Source: Bacillota bacterium
GTDB taxonomy: Bacteria > Bacillota > Bacilli > Alicyclobacillales > Alicyclobacillaceae
Reading direction: 5' to 3'
Assembly: GCA_021820805.1 (NCBI GenBank)
Contig: JAKADF010000082.1
Coordinates: forward strand, 1 to 9,587
Length of the DNA stretch: 9,587 bases
This document shows, in pieces, positions 1-7,922 of the stretch. The notes below the pieces were generated by a model. The model had not been told where the DNA came from. It did no database searches and saw only the letters and a list, made by a program, of their open reading frames with translations. The translations under genes and the position numbers were made by a program. Position 1 is the first letter of the stretch; every line of letters begins with the position of its first letter.

Positions 1-1
1 A

Positions 2-1885
2 TCTATCTATTACTTGGACAAAAGACGGTGCGGCGCACTTGTCGGCAGTGTTTCATTTGTTACTTGTGGGTTTCTTGTCGGTCATCAAATTCATACACAG
101 ATGTTTAACGCTTTTTGTTGGTTTCCATTACTTATTTACTTGTTTATTCGAATGCTTGAAACGGCATCTTCCCGCCGGACAATTCTGTTCGCATTTTGCT
201 TTGCTGGTGAAATCTACGCGGGTCATCCGCAAATTACATTCTATCTAAGTTTATTCATCGGCGTTTACACGCTTCTATACATCTTACAACATAAACCGAC
301 ACACCAAGGCACCATTATAAAATTGGCCTATGCCTCAATTAGCTTTTTCCTAGCAATTGGGCTTTCAGCGGCCCAGTTGCTGCCGACACTTCATCTAACT
401 ATGTACTCTAACCGTGATAATGCATCGGGGCAATTTTTGCTCGGGGGATCGATGCCGCCTCTGGGCTTAACCCAATGGCTTGATCCATATTTAGCAGGCG
501 GAGGTTTGTCAAACGTTCCATTTTCAGCATCTTCATATGCAAACTTATTTGGTTCAACACTGTATTGGGAATTTCTAGACTATATTGGGCTTATTGCTCT
601 TACCATAGCGATTACGGGTGCAATTTTTGCTTGGCGAACCAGTCTAATTGTGCGGCGCTTCGCTATTATTTGTATACTCACTACAACATTTTCTTTAGGG
701 GCAAATACAGTTCTCTCCTACGTATTAGTACACGCCCCAGGATTTAATCTATTTCGCATTCCTGCGCGCTATATTGGCATATCTGATTTTTCACTTGCAG
801 TCCTTTGCGGATTAGGAATCAATCAACTGACGCATAACCCTGACAAACGATTTATCAAGTTGTTTATCGGTGTTTTAACGTCATTTACCTTTATTACTGT
901 ATTGCTGACTTTTATATTGCCAATTCGCACATCACAACAAGGCTTTCTTTTATGGCCTATTCTCCTTTGCATGATTCTCGCTTTTATCTCCTTCATTGCC
1001 TTCAGTGATTATAAGAAATGGCTTAAGCAAACGGTTGCTGTCTTTGCTATTTTGGACTGTGTAACAGCCGCACATAGTATGTCTTCTTTTCCGCTTACCG
1101 CGTCAGCCTCCTACCTCACGCCAACAAAGGCCGATATTTACCTTATCCGTCACACACAGAACGAGTACCCTTTTACAAGAGTACTTTCAATGCCCGATAC
1201 ATCTATCGCTTATGATGCATCTTCTGCATTTGGTATTCCGACAATTGACGGGTATGATTCTTTGGTCTCAAAGTGGTACGTGGATAATGTAAACCTTACG
1301 TGGGGCACCTGGACAATCACTCATCAATCAAGATGGTTGTTAGATGCACTTGGAGTTCAATATGTCATCACTAAAACGGGTTTTACACCTTTTCAGGTTC
1401 AATCACTTCCCGGCTCTCTAGGTGGAATTACCGGTTTTCAAAACTGGATTCCGGTCTATGTCGGCAAGGAAGAAACTATATGGAAGAACCCAGACACGAT
1501 TCATGCCGCATGGTTAACAGATAGTACTAGTACACAATCTGGGGACTTCATGCAAAATAGTGATATTCAATTAACTTCCTGGCATTTGAATCAAACCGAG
1601 TGGGTAATTCATGCCTCTCGCCCTGGGTATGCTGTCATTTCTCAAATGTATGATCCAGGATGGACTGCTAGTCTTAACGGAAAAACTGCTTCAGTCAAGC
1701 AAATACAAAATGTCTTGACTGGCATTCGTATTGAAAAGCCGGGAACATACGTGCTTACTTTGCAATACCAGCCAAGATCATTTCAGACAGGTAAATGGAT
1801 AACGTTTATCTCTTTTGTTTTGATATGTACTTTCGTTATTTATAAGCTGAACAATTCACTATTTCGAAGAAGACGGCCAGTTTGA
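2..1885 (+). CDS. YfhO-family polytopic membrane protein (GT-C-type glycosyltransferase), 5'-truncated by window edge
   Basis: The reading frame is open to the left edge, so the N-terminus is missing; the TTG at 14 lies inside a conserved membrane region and is not a convincing start. About 628 residues remain, against roughly 800 or more for the family. Numbering from that TTG, hydrophobic segments lie near 10-25, 31-47, 75-91, 103-127, 190-208, 213-239, 282-304, 312-330 and 338-355. Family-like motifs are GHPQ (70-73) after a membrane segment and FRIPARY (247-253). An extracytoplasmic region (about 360-590) ends in a YDPGW motif (546-550) followed by a beta-rich stretch, then a last membrane helix (594-610) and a cytosolic RRRR tail. 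B. subtilis YfhO works with CsbB to glycosylate lipoteichoic acid; the same kind of role (moving sugar from undecaprenyl phosphate outside the membrane) is inferred here, but the acceptor is unknown. The 3' end overlaps the convergent htrA gene by 27 bp. Family assignment is firm; substrate is not. Confidence 0.85.
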   Translation, partial: SIYYLDKRRCGALVGSVSFVTCGFLVGHQIHTQMFNAFCWFPLLIYLFIRMLETASSRRTILFAFCFAGEIYAGHPQITFYLSLFIGVYTLLYILQHKPTHQGTIIKLAYASISFFLAIGLSAAQLLPTLHLTMYSNRDNASGQFLLGGSMPPLGLTQWLDPYLAGGGLSNVPFSASSYANLFGSTLYWEFLDYIGLIALTIAITGAIFAWRTSLIVRRFAIICILTTTFSLGANTVLSYVLVHAPGFNLFRIPARYIGISDFSLAVLCGLGINQLTHNPDKRFIKLFIGVLTSFTFITVLLTFILPIRTSQQGFLLWPILLCMILAFISFIAFSDYKKWLKQTVAVFAILDCVTAAHSMSSFPLTASASYLTPTKADIYLIRHTQNEYPFTRVLSMPDTSIAYDASSAFGIPTIDGYDSLVSKWYVDNVNLTWGTWTITHQSRWLLDALGVQYVITKTGFTPFQVQSLPGSLGGITGFQNWIPVYVGKEETIWKNPDTIHAAWLTDSTSTQSGDFMQNSDIQLTSWHLNQTEWVIHASRPGYAVISQMYDPGWTASLNGKTASVKQIQNVLTGIRIEKPGTYVLTLQYQPRSFQTGKWITFISFVLICTFVIYKLNNSLFRRRRPV

Positions 1886-3118
1886 CAGTGTAACTTTTAC
1901 ATCCATCTTTTTCCCTTTACGAATAACTGAAAGTAATACACTGTCTCCAGGCGATTTACCAGATAGGTATTGGGTCAAATCTTCAACCGAGTTCATTGTT
2001 TTTCCGTCCGCAGCTACAATAATATCGCCATCACCATTAAGGACCTGTTGATAACTATTCGCGTTATCCATATTAGAAACCTTGTCGGAGCTGTCTCCGT
2101 GCAGTCCCGCCTTGTCAGCTGGACCTCCTTTTGTTACAACCGTCACATAAATTCCTTCTGAAACAGGCAGTTTCAATTCCTGCTGTGCAAGTTTATCAAT
2201 ATCTAGCCCTTCGATTCCCAGCCATGCGTGTTGAATACTGTTGCCTGATAATAGCTGAGGCAGTAACTGCTTTAGCCGGTCAATTGGTATCGCAAATCCA
2301 ATTCCGACAGAACCCTCTACAGGACTCTCAATTGCTGTGTTAATACCTATCACTTCTCCACTTGCATCCAATAGTGGTCCACCTGAATTTCCAGGATTTA
2401 AAGCTGCATCTGTTTGTACAAGACCGCTCATAACGCGCCCTGTCTGTGTTGGCATGGAGCGATTCAAACCACTCACAATACCCGAACTAACACTTGAAGT
2501 AAGCTGGAACGGGTTTCCAATCGCAACAACTAAATCTCCAGGCTGTAATGTCTTGGCTGTGCCTAAGCGAAGCGGGCTAATATTCTCTGCCGTATGAATC
2601 CTAACTACAGCTAAATCATCGAGCTCATCCGTTCCGATTACCTGTCCAGTAAACGTACGATTAGAAAGAGTTACCGAAACAGTTTTTGCCCCATTTACAA
2701 CGTGTGCATTAGTGGCAATATCGCCTTGTGTGTCAATAAAAAAGCCTGTTCCGACATCTTCCTGGGAGCCATTCTTACTACCGCCGTTTGACGTAACAGC
2801 CGTAATGGTGACAATACTGTTCTTTGAAGCATTATAAACTTCAGTAATCACATTGTCGTTACCAGCATTACTCTGTGGTACCATGCCTTGGCTCTGCTGG
2901 TTCTGGTTTTGATTTTGTTGCTGCTGCACACCCCCATTTGAGAATGCAGTGTTACCGATATAGGAGGGTTGTGAAAGGCGCACTCCACTCCATACACCTA
3001 ACCCATAAACGACAGCTAGTCCTAACACACTTAGTACAATCAGCCGCCCAGTTCTACCACGTGGAGATTTTCGAGTAGACCATTCAAAATCATCAAATTC
3101 ATCAAAGCGACGAGACAA
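1859..3118 (-). CDS. htrA: Membrane-anchored HtrA/DegP-type serine protease with PDZ domain
   Basis: An envelope quality-control protease expected to degrade or refold misfolded proteins outside the membrane. From the chosen TTG start it has 419 residues: a charged cytosolic head, one signal-anchor helix (about 26-46), a Gln/Asn-rich linker (about 64-84), a trypsin-like domain and one C-terminal PDZ domain (about 317-409). The catalytic triad is complete: His139 in ATNAHVV, Asp168 in DELDDLAVV and Ser245 in NPGNSGGPL. The start is chosen because an AAGGAGGG site (3132-3125) lies 7 nt before TTG 3118; the in-frame ATG at 3124 directly abuts that site with no spacer, and TTG 3136 lies upstream of it. 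The PDZ domain carries an Asp/Ser/Asn-rich insert of about 22 residues between its AGL and GDII motifs. It is the last gene of the dynamin operon, 24 nt after the second GTPase, with no promoter visible between. Its paralogue names (HtrA, HtrB, HtrC) cannot be told apart from sequence alone. Confidence 0.93.
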   Translation of the reverse strand: MSRRFDEFDDFEWSTRKSPRGRTGRLIVLSVLGLAVVYGLGVWSGVRLSQPSYIGNTAFSNGGVQQQQNQNQNQQSQGMVPQSNAGNDNVITEVYNASKNSIVTITAVTSNGGSKNGSQEDVGTGFFIDTQGDIATNAHVVNGAKTVSVTLSNRTFTGQVIGTDELDDLAVVRIHTAENISPLRLGTAKTLQPGDLVVAIGNPFQLTSSVSSGIVSGLNRSMPTQTGRVMSGLVQTDAALNPGNSGGPLLDASGEVIGINTAIESPVEGSVGIGFAIPIDRLKQLLPQLLSGNSIQHAWLGIEGLDIDKLAQQELKLPVSEGIYVTVVTKGGPADKAGLHGDSSDKVSNMDNANSYQQVLNGDGDIIVAADGKTMNSVEDLTQYLSGKSPGDSVLLSVIRKGKKMDVKVTLSNWPSSSK

Positions 3119-3124
3119 ACTCAT

Positions 3125-3132
3125 CCCTCCTT
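3125..3132 (-). promoter_or_regulatory. Strong ribosome binding site of htrA that decides the TTG start
   Basis: On the minus strand AAGGAGGG matches the anti-Shine-Dalgarno sequence. Its GGAGG core is 7 nt from TTG at 3118, a standard distance, but it touches the in-frame ATG at 3124. This favours the TTG start. It also lies between the stop of the second dynamin gene and htrA, so htrA can be translated independently within the shared message. Confidence 0.7.
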
Positions 3133-3142
3133 GCAATCACTG

Positions 3143-5155
3143 TCAAGAGAAATGCAGTGTACCGCGATTTACATGATTTTCAAACCATTCTTTTGCATTT
3201 TCAAAAGCCAAAAGCGTGTTTTTACTGTCAGTCGAATTCTGAATCGAATTATCGGACAACGCGGACTCTGCTGCTGCAACAAGTTCGTGAGAAACAGATA
3301 CGCGCATAGTCAACACAGCAGTTTCTGAAGCTTCACTTGTCAACCGCCCTAGTTCTTCCCGTACATGCAATAACACATTCTCTTCTATAGCATTTATCAT
3401 TTTTGATACTCCATCCTCCTCGAAAAATTGCTTGGCGGATGAAAAATATTTGAATCCAGATGCGATTGACTCTAGCGGAATACTTGCACGGATTGTGCCT
3501 TCTCTGCTTTGTTCATGTTGTAAATCTGCAGCTTGTTCCAACTCATAATGAATCATCGGAACACCTAATTCGTCTGCCAATTTCTTCATACTTTCACGCA
3601 GTTGCTCACGCATTCGCACGATTCCCTGATCTACTCGCAAGGAAAACGTACGAACTTCAATTTCAATTAATCGTTCAATACTTTGGACAAAATCCTTTGC
3701 TGCTTCATTTAACTGACCTTTGACATCTTTGCCGCCTCGGAACAGTCCTGGGTTGAACGCTTCACGAAACAAACTTGAAAATCTAAATCGCATTCGTTCC
3801 CCAGCATGGAACACGAGTTCTTCCCAGTCTTTCTTCAAACTTGATTCTTCTCTTGATAAACCGTTTTTGAACTTCTCACTAAGTTTACGCCAATCATTAG
3901 CTAAACTTAAATAAGACTGTTTCATTTCACTGATTCGAGCCTCATCTTGATTCAGAAGAAGTTTTAAACGATTACATTCATCTTCTACCTGCTGCGAAAT
4001 GGCACGAAAGCTGCGTAAAACGGATTCATTAAGTAAGGTATCGCTTTGTTCCTTAATAAAATTTTGAAGTGAAACCGTAAAATCAGGAATGCCTGACATA
4101 CGAAGCAGCGTTTCTAAAGGCGGAATGGGGTCATTCTCAGATAAATGCAACCTCAGCCGAACAAGTCTTTCAAACTGCTCATCCTGAGGCTGTGCCTTTA
4201 AGATACTTGCAGCAAACGAAAGCTGACTCGAGACTTCAAAAACCCTTGGTTTTCGAATACCAACTTGACGAAGTTCCTCTTCGACACGATTACGTACGGC
4301 TATTCTCTCTTCGTCGGATTTTGCTAAGTCAACAGCATTAATTACTACAAATAACTTATCTGCCCCCGCGACATCTTGAACACCAGCTAATTGCAGTAAA
4401 AACTCTTTATCTGCCCTAGAAAATGCATGGGTATAATACAATACAAATACAACAGCATCGGCCTTACGCATGTACTCAAATGCAACGTCTGTATGACGTT
4501 TATGAATTGAATCTACTCCTGGGGTATCTACCAATACAAAACCACCACTTAGGAAATCTGTATTATGTACGATATCAACCCTCTGTACATAACAGGCATA
4601 CTGCTCAAGTGCCGTATATGTACGCACGTCAGATGCTCCGATTGAAAATGTAGTACCTAATCGTCCGCCCATTTTTTCATATCCTTTTGCCGCAGCCAGC
4701 AAAAAGGATACGGCTTTTCGTGAATGAGCAGAGAAATCCGCCATTTTAAGCGAATTGGCAAGTTTTATTGCCTCTTCAAAAGTAGCTGGTTTCTGACGAA
4801 TCACAGAAAAAGCTTGTGATAGATCCTCCCACATTTGTTCTTTCGATTTTGCATAAACAACTGCTGAACCCTCGTCCATTGTCCTGTCTGCATATAAATG
4901 TGTTACGGCAGCTGTTGTAGGATTTGGTGATACTGCTAATGCCTGCTGTTCAAGAAGTGCATTTAACAATGATGATTTACCGGCCGAAAACGCACCAAAC
5001 ACTGCGACAGTATGTTCCTCTTTTTCTAACCTTTTCTTAAGCGTCGAAAGTTCTTTTTGCCAATGAGAAACTTTTGGCAAGTCGCTTATTCGTAAGCTTG
5101 CCTCTTCTACTAAAACCGTCAATTGCGCGTAAGGTTTCACTTCAATTGCACTCAT
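3143..5155 (-). CDS. dynA: Dynamin-like GTPase, equivalent to the second module of DynA
   Basis: 670 residues. A dynamin-family large GTPase expected to bind and remodel the cytoplasmic membrane. G motifs: P-loop GAFSAGKSS (54-62), switch-I Thr80/Thr81 in NPTTA, DTPG (210-213) and NAVD (273-276). The stretch from DTPGVDS through FEYMRKADAVVFV to HAFSRADKEFL (210-253) is what I recall as typical of the second GTPase module of B. subtilis DynA/YpbR. About 110 residues more separate switch I from DTPG than in the neighbouring GTPase. The C-terminal half (about 370-670) is helical and highly charged, as expected for the dynamin stalk; a FREAFNPGLFRGG segment (463-475) may lie near the membrane-binding region. 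It starts with an ATG overlapping the previous gene's TGA (ATGA); only a weak GGAGAG lies upstream, so translational coupling is likely. No transmembrane helix is evident. The symbol marks the homologous half, since DynA is normally one protein. Confidence 0.87.
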   Translation of the reverse strand: MSAIEVKPYAQLTVLVEEASLRISDLPKVSHWQKELSTLKKRLEKEEHTVAVFGAFSAGKSSLLNALLEQQALAVSPNPTTAAVTHLYADRTMDEGSAVVYAKSKEQMWEDLSQAFSVIRQKPATFEEAIKLANSLKMADFSAHSRKAVSFLLAAAKGYEKMGGRLGTTFSIGASDVRTYTALEQYACYVQRVDIVHNTDFLSGGFVLVDTPGVDSIHKRHTDVAFEYMRKADAVVFVLYYTHAFSRADKEFLLQLAGVQDVAGADKLFVVINAVDLAKSDEERIAVRNRVEEELRQVGIRKPRVFEVSSQLSFAASILKAQPQDEQFERLVRLRLHLSENDPIPPLETLLRMSGIPDFTVSLQNFIKEQSDTLLNESVLRSFRAISQQVEDECNRLKLLLNQDEARISEMKQSYLSLANDWRKLSEKFKNGLSREESSLKKDWEELVFHAGERMRFRFSSLFREAFNPGLFRGGKDVKGQLNEAAKDFVQSIERLIEIEVRTFSLRVDQGIVRMREQLRESMKKLADELGVPMIHYELEQAADLQHEQSREGTIRASIPLESIASGFKYFSSAKQFFEEDGVSKMINAIEENVLLHVREELGRLTSEASETAVLTMRVSVSHELVAAAESALSDNSIQNSTDSKNTLLAFENAKEWFENHVNRGTLHFS

Positions 5156-6660
5156 TCCGACATTGACTCTCCGTTTCTTGGCAACAGTTTATCGATTTCC
5201 TGTTTTTCATCTTCACAAACAGACAACCACTTTGAAACAGCCTTAATTTTTTCATCCGCGGATTGTTGTTCTGAAGTTAATTCTGTCGATTTGGCCGTTC
5301 TTACATGAGATAGGATTTGTGGAAACCACATATCAATCCGTTCAGTTAATCGAATTGAAATAACACGTTTTATTGCAGACACCACATCTTTCACGTACTG
5401 ATAAGGGTACTGCGACGAAACGAGAGCCCCTGTCTTCACAATGGCTGCTGCCTCTTTAGGAGTTATTTGATATGTGATCTCTGTAATCTCATCCAGCCAC
5501 TCTTCCTCTGTAAAATCCATACCCTGCAGCACTTGCCGCAATCTGCCTTGTAAAGGCCAAATTAAGTATTTTTCCGTACGTGAACTTAGATCATCAACAA
5601 ATGCATGCAAACGATTAACTTGCTCCATTGCGGTTTTTTGTTTTTGGTTAAACCACCCTACTTTAAAGTCTGAACGCAGACTTTCCACATACATTCTTCC
5701 TCGTTCTGTGGTATCGTATGGTGAAATTTGGGCAAGCTCGACTAGTCTCACAAGCTCTTCACGAATTTCATCTTGTTCGCGCGCTGTCTCTGAAACTACC
5801 TGTTCGATTTGTTCTAAGATATCATTTAAATTCGATTTTGCTTCATTCAACCAAGCCGCAGCTTCTTTTGCGTCTGCGGGAATAGTTCCGAAAGCACGAG
5901 CAATATACTGATCTGCTGTCTCATGCTCTTTGGCAAATTTATTTTCTACGTGGGATACAATCAATTCGTGTACCCGTTTTTTGTAGCTTTGTTCCCGGCT
6001 TGAATCATCTTCAAGAGCAAGGCCTTTCAGCCAAGTAATAAAGCGTTCAACCTGACTGTATGGCGAAAACTCGGATGATGTATAAAAAAGTTCCTCATAG
6101 TGGATATTATAGTCTTCCATAACTTGCTGTACTCTCAAATCGAAATCAGAGAATGACAATTCAAAATCAAAATGTTTATCGACCTGATTTACTATAAGGA
6201 CCAAGCGTTTTCCCTGCTCTGAAAACGAATGAGCAAGTTCTAGGTTTTCCATGGACTCAACGTGCTGATAGTCCATAACAAGTGTAATTACGTCTGCCAA
6301 ATGCAAAGCTTCTTCGGTAGCTTTTTGATGACTGTCATCTGTTGAATCTACACCGGGTGTATCCATTAAAACTACCTTCCCATTTGAATCTGGGAGGACA
6401 ACTTGCGCGACGTTTGCTGTTGTAGGAACTGCTCCCGTGGCCAGCGTTTCGGCTCCACATATCGTATTTAGCAGGCTGGATTTCCCGGCTGAAAACAAAC
6501 CACAAAATGCAACATATGTTTTTCCGTAAGATGTTTGCCACTGTAATTTCAATTCGTGAATACGTTCTGCTGTTTTTTCGTCTCCGCTGGCTGCTAATGT
6601 ATTATAAACAGATTCAAAAAACTCTTCATCTACTGTTTTTGAAAGTTGTGCCACCGTCAT
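5152..6660 (-). CDS. dynA: Dynamin-like GTPase, equivalent to the first module of DynA
   Basis: 502 residues and first gene of the operon. G motifs: P-loop GLFSAGKSS (54-62), switch-I Thr80/Thr81 in VPTTAN, DTPG (100-103) and NQVD (158-161). The run DTPGVDSTDD followed by ALHLADVITLVMDY (100-131) is what I recall from the first GTPase module of Bacillus DynA. The rest is helical and charged, with a conserved-looking DFKVGWF segment (331-337) and a mildly hydrophobic stretch (403-433) that could contact membrane. DynA in B. subtilis tethers and fuses membranes and protects against pore-forming antibiotics and phage lysis; a similar role is inferred. The ATG at 6660 is the first usable start, because an in-frame TAA lies at 6678-6676; a GGAG sits 11 nt upstream, slightly far. 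The stop overlaps the start of the next GTPase by 4 bp. A sigma-A-like promoter lies at 6747-6720. An alternative reading is a single DynA gene broken by a one-base indel. Confidence 0.88.
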   Translation of the reverse strand: MTVAQLSKTVDEEFFESVYNTLAASGDEKTAERIHELKLQWQTSYGKTYVAFCGLFSAGKSSLLNTICGAETLATGAVPTTANVAQVVLPDSNGKVVLMDTPGVDSTDDSHQKATEEALHLADVITLVMDYQHVESMENLELAHSFSEQGKRLVLIVNQVDKHFDFELSFSDFDLRVQQVMEDYNIHYEELFYTSSEFSPYSQVERFITWLKGLALEDDSSREQSYKKRVHELIVSHVENKFAKEHETADQYIARAFGTIPADAKEAAAWLNEAKSNLNDILEQIEQVVSETAREQDEIREELVRLVELAQISPYDTTERGRMYVESLRSDFKVGWFNQKQKTAMEQVNRLHAFVDDLSSRTEKYLIWPLQGRLRQVLQGMDFTEEEWLDEITEITYQITPKEAAAIVKTGALVSSQYPYQYVKDVVSAIKRVISIRLTERIDMWFPQILSHVRTAKSTELTSEQQSADEKIKAVSKWLSVCEDEKQEIDKLLPRNGESMSE

Positions 6661-6719
6661 TCTTCTTCTGACTCCTTATCCTATCTACGATTAAGTATTA
6701 ACATCGTCATTTCTACGTT

Positions 6720-6747
6720 ATCATACGAGTGTAACTCCTGCTATCAA
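6720..6747 (-). promoter_or_regulatory. Sigma-A-type promoter for the dynamin-htrA operon
   Basis: Reading the minus strand, a -35 box TTGATA (6747-6742, 5 of 6 consensus bases) is followed after 16 nt by a -10 box TATGAT (6725-6720, 5 of 6). The predicted transcript starts near 6713, giving a leader of about 53 nt before the ATG at 6660. The fit is good by eye; it has not been tested. Confidence 0.55.
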
Positions 6748-6756
6748 AAAATGGTA

Positions 6757-6765
6757 TGGTACAAT
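6757..6765 (+). promoter_or_regulatory. Extended -10 promoter for the M42 aminopeptidase gene
   Basis: TGG directly followed by TACAAT (6760-6765) is an extended -10 element. No good -35 box is present 16-18 nt upstream, which is common for extended -10 promoters. Transcription would start near 6772, leaving a leader of about 22 nt that contains the TGGAGG site at 6781-6786. Confidence 0.5.
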
Positions 6766-6793
6766 ACGGATATTCTCGACTGGAGGACACAAT

Positions 6794-7849
6794 ATGAACC
6801 AATCAAACTTCGATTACCTGAAAACATGGCTTATCAGACTATTGTCTACCCCAAGTCCAACCGGTGATACAGTAAACATCCTGCAAATATTAGAGGATGA
6901 AATAAAACACCTTGGACTTGAGACATCTTATAACCGCAAAGGCGGGCTTTTGTTTACAATACCAGGAACTGACACGACAAAATGGCGCATGATAACCGCA
7001 CACGTAGATACCCTTGGTTGTATGGTTAAAGAAATCTTACCTACTGGTCGACTCCGCATCCACAAAATTGGCGGCTATGCTTGGACAACGATTGAAGGCG
7101 AGTACTGCAAAATAAAGACGAAATCAGAAAAGGTATACACAGTCACCGTCATTCTGCATAATACATCCGTCCATGTGAATCGAGAAGTCGATAAGACCGA
7201 ACGTACTGACCAAAACATTGAAGTCGTTCTTGACGCGAAGGTACAAAGTGATAAGGATGTCCTTAGTCTCGGAATCTCTGTTGGTGATTTTATTTCATTT
7301 GATCCTCGCGTTACATGGACTGATACTGGGTTTATTAAGAGCCGTCATTTAGATGATAAAGCAAGTGTAGCAATTATTTTATCAACCATTCAGGAGATTT
7401 TATCTTCATCTATAAAACTTCCACATCCCACAGTAGTTCTTATTAGTAATAACGAAGAAATCGGTTATGGTGGAAATTCAAACATCAGAGAAGAAGTTGT
7501 TGAATACTTGGCAGTAGATATGGGAGCCATTGGGGATGGACAAGCCACGGATGAATACTCTGTATCAATCTGTGCGATGGATGCATCCGGTCCTTATCAC
7601 TTAGGGCTTCGTAATCATTTAGTCGATTTAGCAACATCATTACAATTGAATTACAAAGTCGATATTTACCCATATTATGGTTCAGACGCTTCAGCGGCTA
7701 TGCGATCTGGAGCAGATGTCGTTCACGGATTAATTGGCCCAGGGGTTGCGAATTCACATGCATATGAACGAATGCACGAGGACGCTTTACTAAACACTGC
7801 CACATTGCTAAAAGGATACATACTGTCGCCAATATCCACATGTTCGTGA
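6794..7849 (+). CDS. M42-family metallo-aminopeptidase
   Basis: 351 residues, full length for the family. M42 enzymes are cytosolic dinuclear metal aminopeptidases, often forming large tetrahedral dodecamers, that trim N-terminal residues from short peptides. Expected ligands are visible: His70 in TAHVDTLG, Asp187 in SRHLDDKA (bridging), Glu221 (general base) and Glu222 in SNNEEIGYGG, Asp242 in AVDMGAIGDG and His322 in NSHAYERMH. The motifs GGYAW, EGEYC, HVNRE, SFDPR and YYGSDASAA match what I recall of the Bacillus-type M42 subgroup; a related subgroup occurs in osmoprotectant N-acetylglutaminylglutamine amide clusters, but none of that pathway's other genes is here. The ATG is preceded at 7 nt by TGGAGG (6781-6786). 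It is divergent from the dynamin operon and lies 73 nt before the next gene, with no clear terminator, so read-through into that gene is possible. The substrate is unknown. Confidence 0.92.
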   Translation: MNQSNFDYLKTWLIRLLSTPSPTGDTVNILQILEDEIKHLGLETSYNRKGGLLFTIPGTDTTKWRMITAHVDTLGCMVKEILPTGRLRIHKIGGYAWTTIEGEYCKIKTKSEKVYTVTVILHNTSVHVNREVDKTERTDQNIEVVLDAKVQSDKDVLSLGISVGDFISFDPRVTWTDTGFIKSRHLDDKASVAIILSTIQEILSSSIKLPHPTVVLISNNEEIGYGGNSNIREEVVEYLAVDMGAIGDGQATDEYSVSICAMDASGPYHLGLRNHLVDLATSLQLNYKVDIYPYYGSDASAAMRSGADVVHGLIGPGVANSHAYERMHEDALLNTATLLKGYILSPISTCS

Positions 7850-7908
7850 CACATTACCTCGACACTTAGACTCGATACTACATACGGTAGCATTGACAAA
7901 TGATACGC

Positions 7909-7918
7909 AGGAGGTGAG
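7909..7918 (+). promoter_or_regulatory. Near-perfect ribosome binding site of the 111-aa protein gene
   Basis: AGGAGGTGAG is an almost complete complement of the 16S rRNA tail. Its GGAGG core ends 8 nt before TTG 7923 and 14 nt before ATG 7929. This makes TTG 7923 the best start and rules against the upstream in-frame TTG at 7893, which has the site inside its coding sequence. Confidence 0.75.
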
Positions 7919-7922
7919 CGGG

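Noticed and set aside
14..16. TTG as a start for the yfhO-like gene
   Set aside because: The frame is open to the window edge and the residues there already belong to a conserved membrane region, so the gene starts outside.
5474..5911. 145-codon open frame on the plus strand opposite the first dynamin gene
   Set aside because: It is antisense to a strongly supported gene, is Ser/Cys/Thr-rich in a way typical of reversed coding sequence, and lacks a ribosome binding site that I can see.
6686..6713. GAAAT ... CGTA pattern resembling an ECF sigma (sigma-W-like) promoter before the dynamin operon
   Set aside because: The spacer is about 19 nt, longer than the usual 16-17, and the -35 match is partial; the sigma-A-like promoter fits better.
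7875..7893. Small inverted repeat (ATACTAC / GTAGCAT, 5-nt loop) between the M42 gene and the small gene
   Set aside because: The stem has a mismatch, is AT-rich and has no T-run after it, so it is not a credible terminator; it could be chance.
7893..7898. TTGACA, a perfect -35 box just before the small gene
   Set aside because: No -10-like box occurs 16-18 nt downstream; that region is the ribosome binding site and start codon.
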